From positions 1 through 64,000 of the forward strand of contig JAKLFB010000024.1 of the NCBI GenBank assembly GCA_022711435.1: a stretch of 64,000 bases of DNA, read 5' to 3'. Position numbers and translations under genes: made by a program. This DNA comes from Verrucomicrobiota bacterium. Its GTDB lineage: Bacteria; Verrucomicrobiota; Verrucomicrobiia; Limisphaerales; UBA1319. Positions 63,927 to 64,000 of the stretch are shown piece after piece. The notes beneath the pieces were generated by a model. That model had not been told where the DNA came from and ran no database searches. It saw only the letters and a list, made by a program, of their open reading frames with translations. Position 1 is the first letter of the stretch. Every line of letters starts with the position of its first letter.

Positions 63927-64000
63927 ATCGGCGGCCTCAGGGCGGGCGCGCCCGTCGCCGCCGCGTTGCTGGACGGATCCCGGTTCAAGGCGGGAGGGCG

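Noticed and set aside
1..64000. CRISPR arrays, rRNA and tRNA genes
   Set aside because: I looked for regularly spaced repeats, conserved 16S/23S stretches and cloverleaf/CCA signatures and saw none; without a covariance search a tRNA cannot be fully excluded.

Overview
The window is GC-rich, densely coded, single-contig bacterial chromosome with no rRNA, tRNA, CRISPR array or phage genes that I can see. Several features point to the Verrucomicrobiota (Pedosphaera/Limisphaera-like). There are three secreted prepilin-type 'GFTLIELLVVIAIIAILA' proteins with a C-terminal DGH or FFD signature. There are large Calx-beta/DNRLRE and Ig-like exoproteins ending in 'FYR(V/L)'. Other pointers are a squalene-hopene cyclase with hopanoid phosphorylase, a PPi-type phosphofructokinase, a DUF6807 (PmoA-like) esterase fusion, a TAT-exported BNR protein, heptose-based LPS synthesis and an intergenic 7-bp ATGACGA tandem repeat. 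The phylum assignment is inference from gene content.

Layout. 1-1.8 kb: a partial glycerophosphodiesterase followed by a GlpT-type glycerol-3-phosphate antiporter. 1.8-6.8 kb: a 1372-residue Calx-beta exoprotein and a prepilin-like protein, enclosed by two perfect 380-bp copies of a glpT-end/exoprotein-end junction. 7.5-13.5 kb: a TPR-like protein, an SSS symporter with a coupled 79-residue membrane protein, then shc-hpnG. 13.5-17.4 kb: hisD-hisC, divergent from pfp. 17.4-22.3 kb: a GH42-like secreted enzyme, an ArsB/SLC13-like permease and a YlbF-like protein. 22.6-29.3 kb: a zincin, purC, xerD and a 1455-residue double acyl-CoA dehydratase activase. 29.4-35.8 kb: an aldo/keto reductase, an Ig-domain exoprotein broken by one amber codon, a prepilin-like protein and an ilvD with an extra inserted domain. 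35.9-50.6 kb: an exported carbohydrate-scavenging neighbourhood (BNR protein, beta-helix protein, HEAT-like protein, double hydrolase plus PmoA-like fusion, double metallo-beta-lactamase protein) converging on a four-gene sugar ABC transporter operon. 50.7-55.3 kb: a prepilin-like protein, an octaheme hydroxylamine-oxidoreductase-like cytochrome, mutY and rnhC. 55.3-55.6 kb: a 275-bp inverted-repeat element. 55.6-62.2 kb: a TPR protein, hldD, an AsmA/TamB-like protein and an M20 peptidase in one direction. 62.5-63.9 kb: an NfeD/ClpP-type membrane protease.

How it fits together. The glycerophosphodiesterase and GlpT pair scavenge glycerophosphodiesters. shc and hpnG start hopanoid synthesis. 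hldD and the AsmA-like protein belong to outer-membrane biogenesis. The 36-51 kb block is consistent with extracellular polysaccharide attack followed by monosaccharide uptake.

The most unusual observations are these: a dihydroxy-acid dehydratase carrying a SnoaL/NTF2-like insert of about 175 residues; the 380-bp direct repeats 5,367 bp apart; the inverted-repeat element whose ends supply the stop codons of both flanking genes; the amber codon at the canonical Q of an Ig-like 'PADQTVSEG' motif; and a translationally coupled pair of exported proteins that each carry a degenerate first copy and an intact second copy of a catalytic domain.
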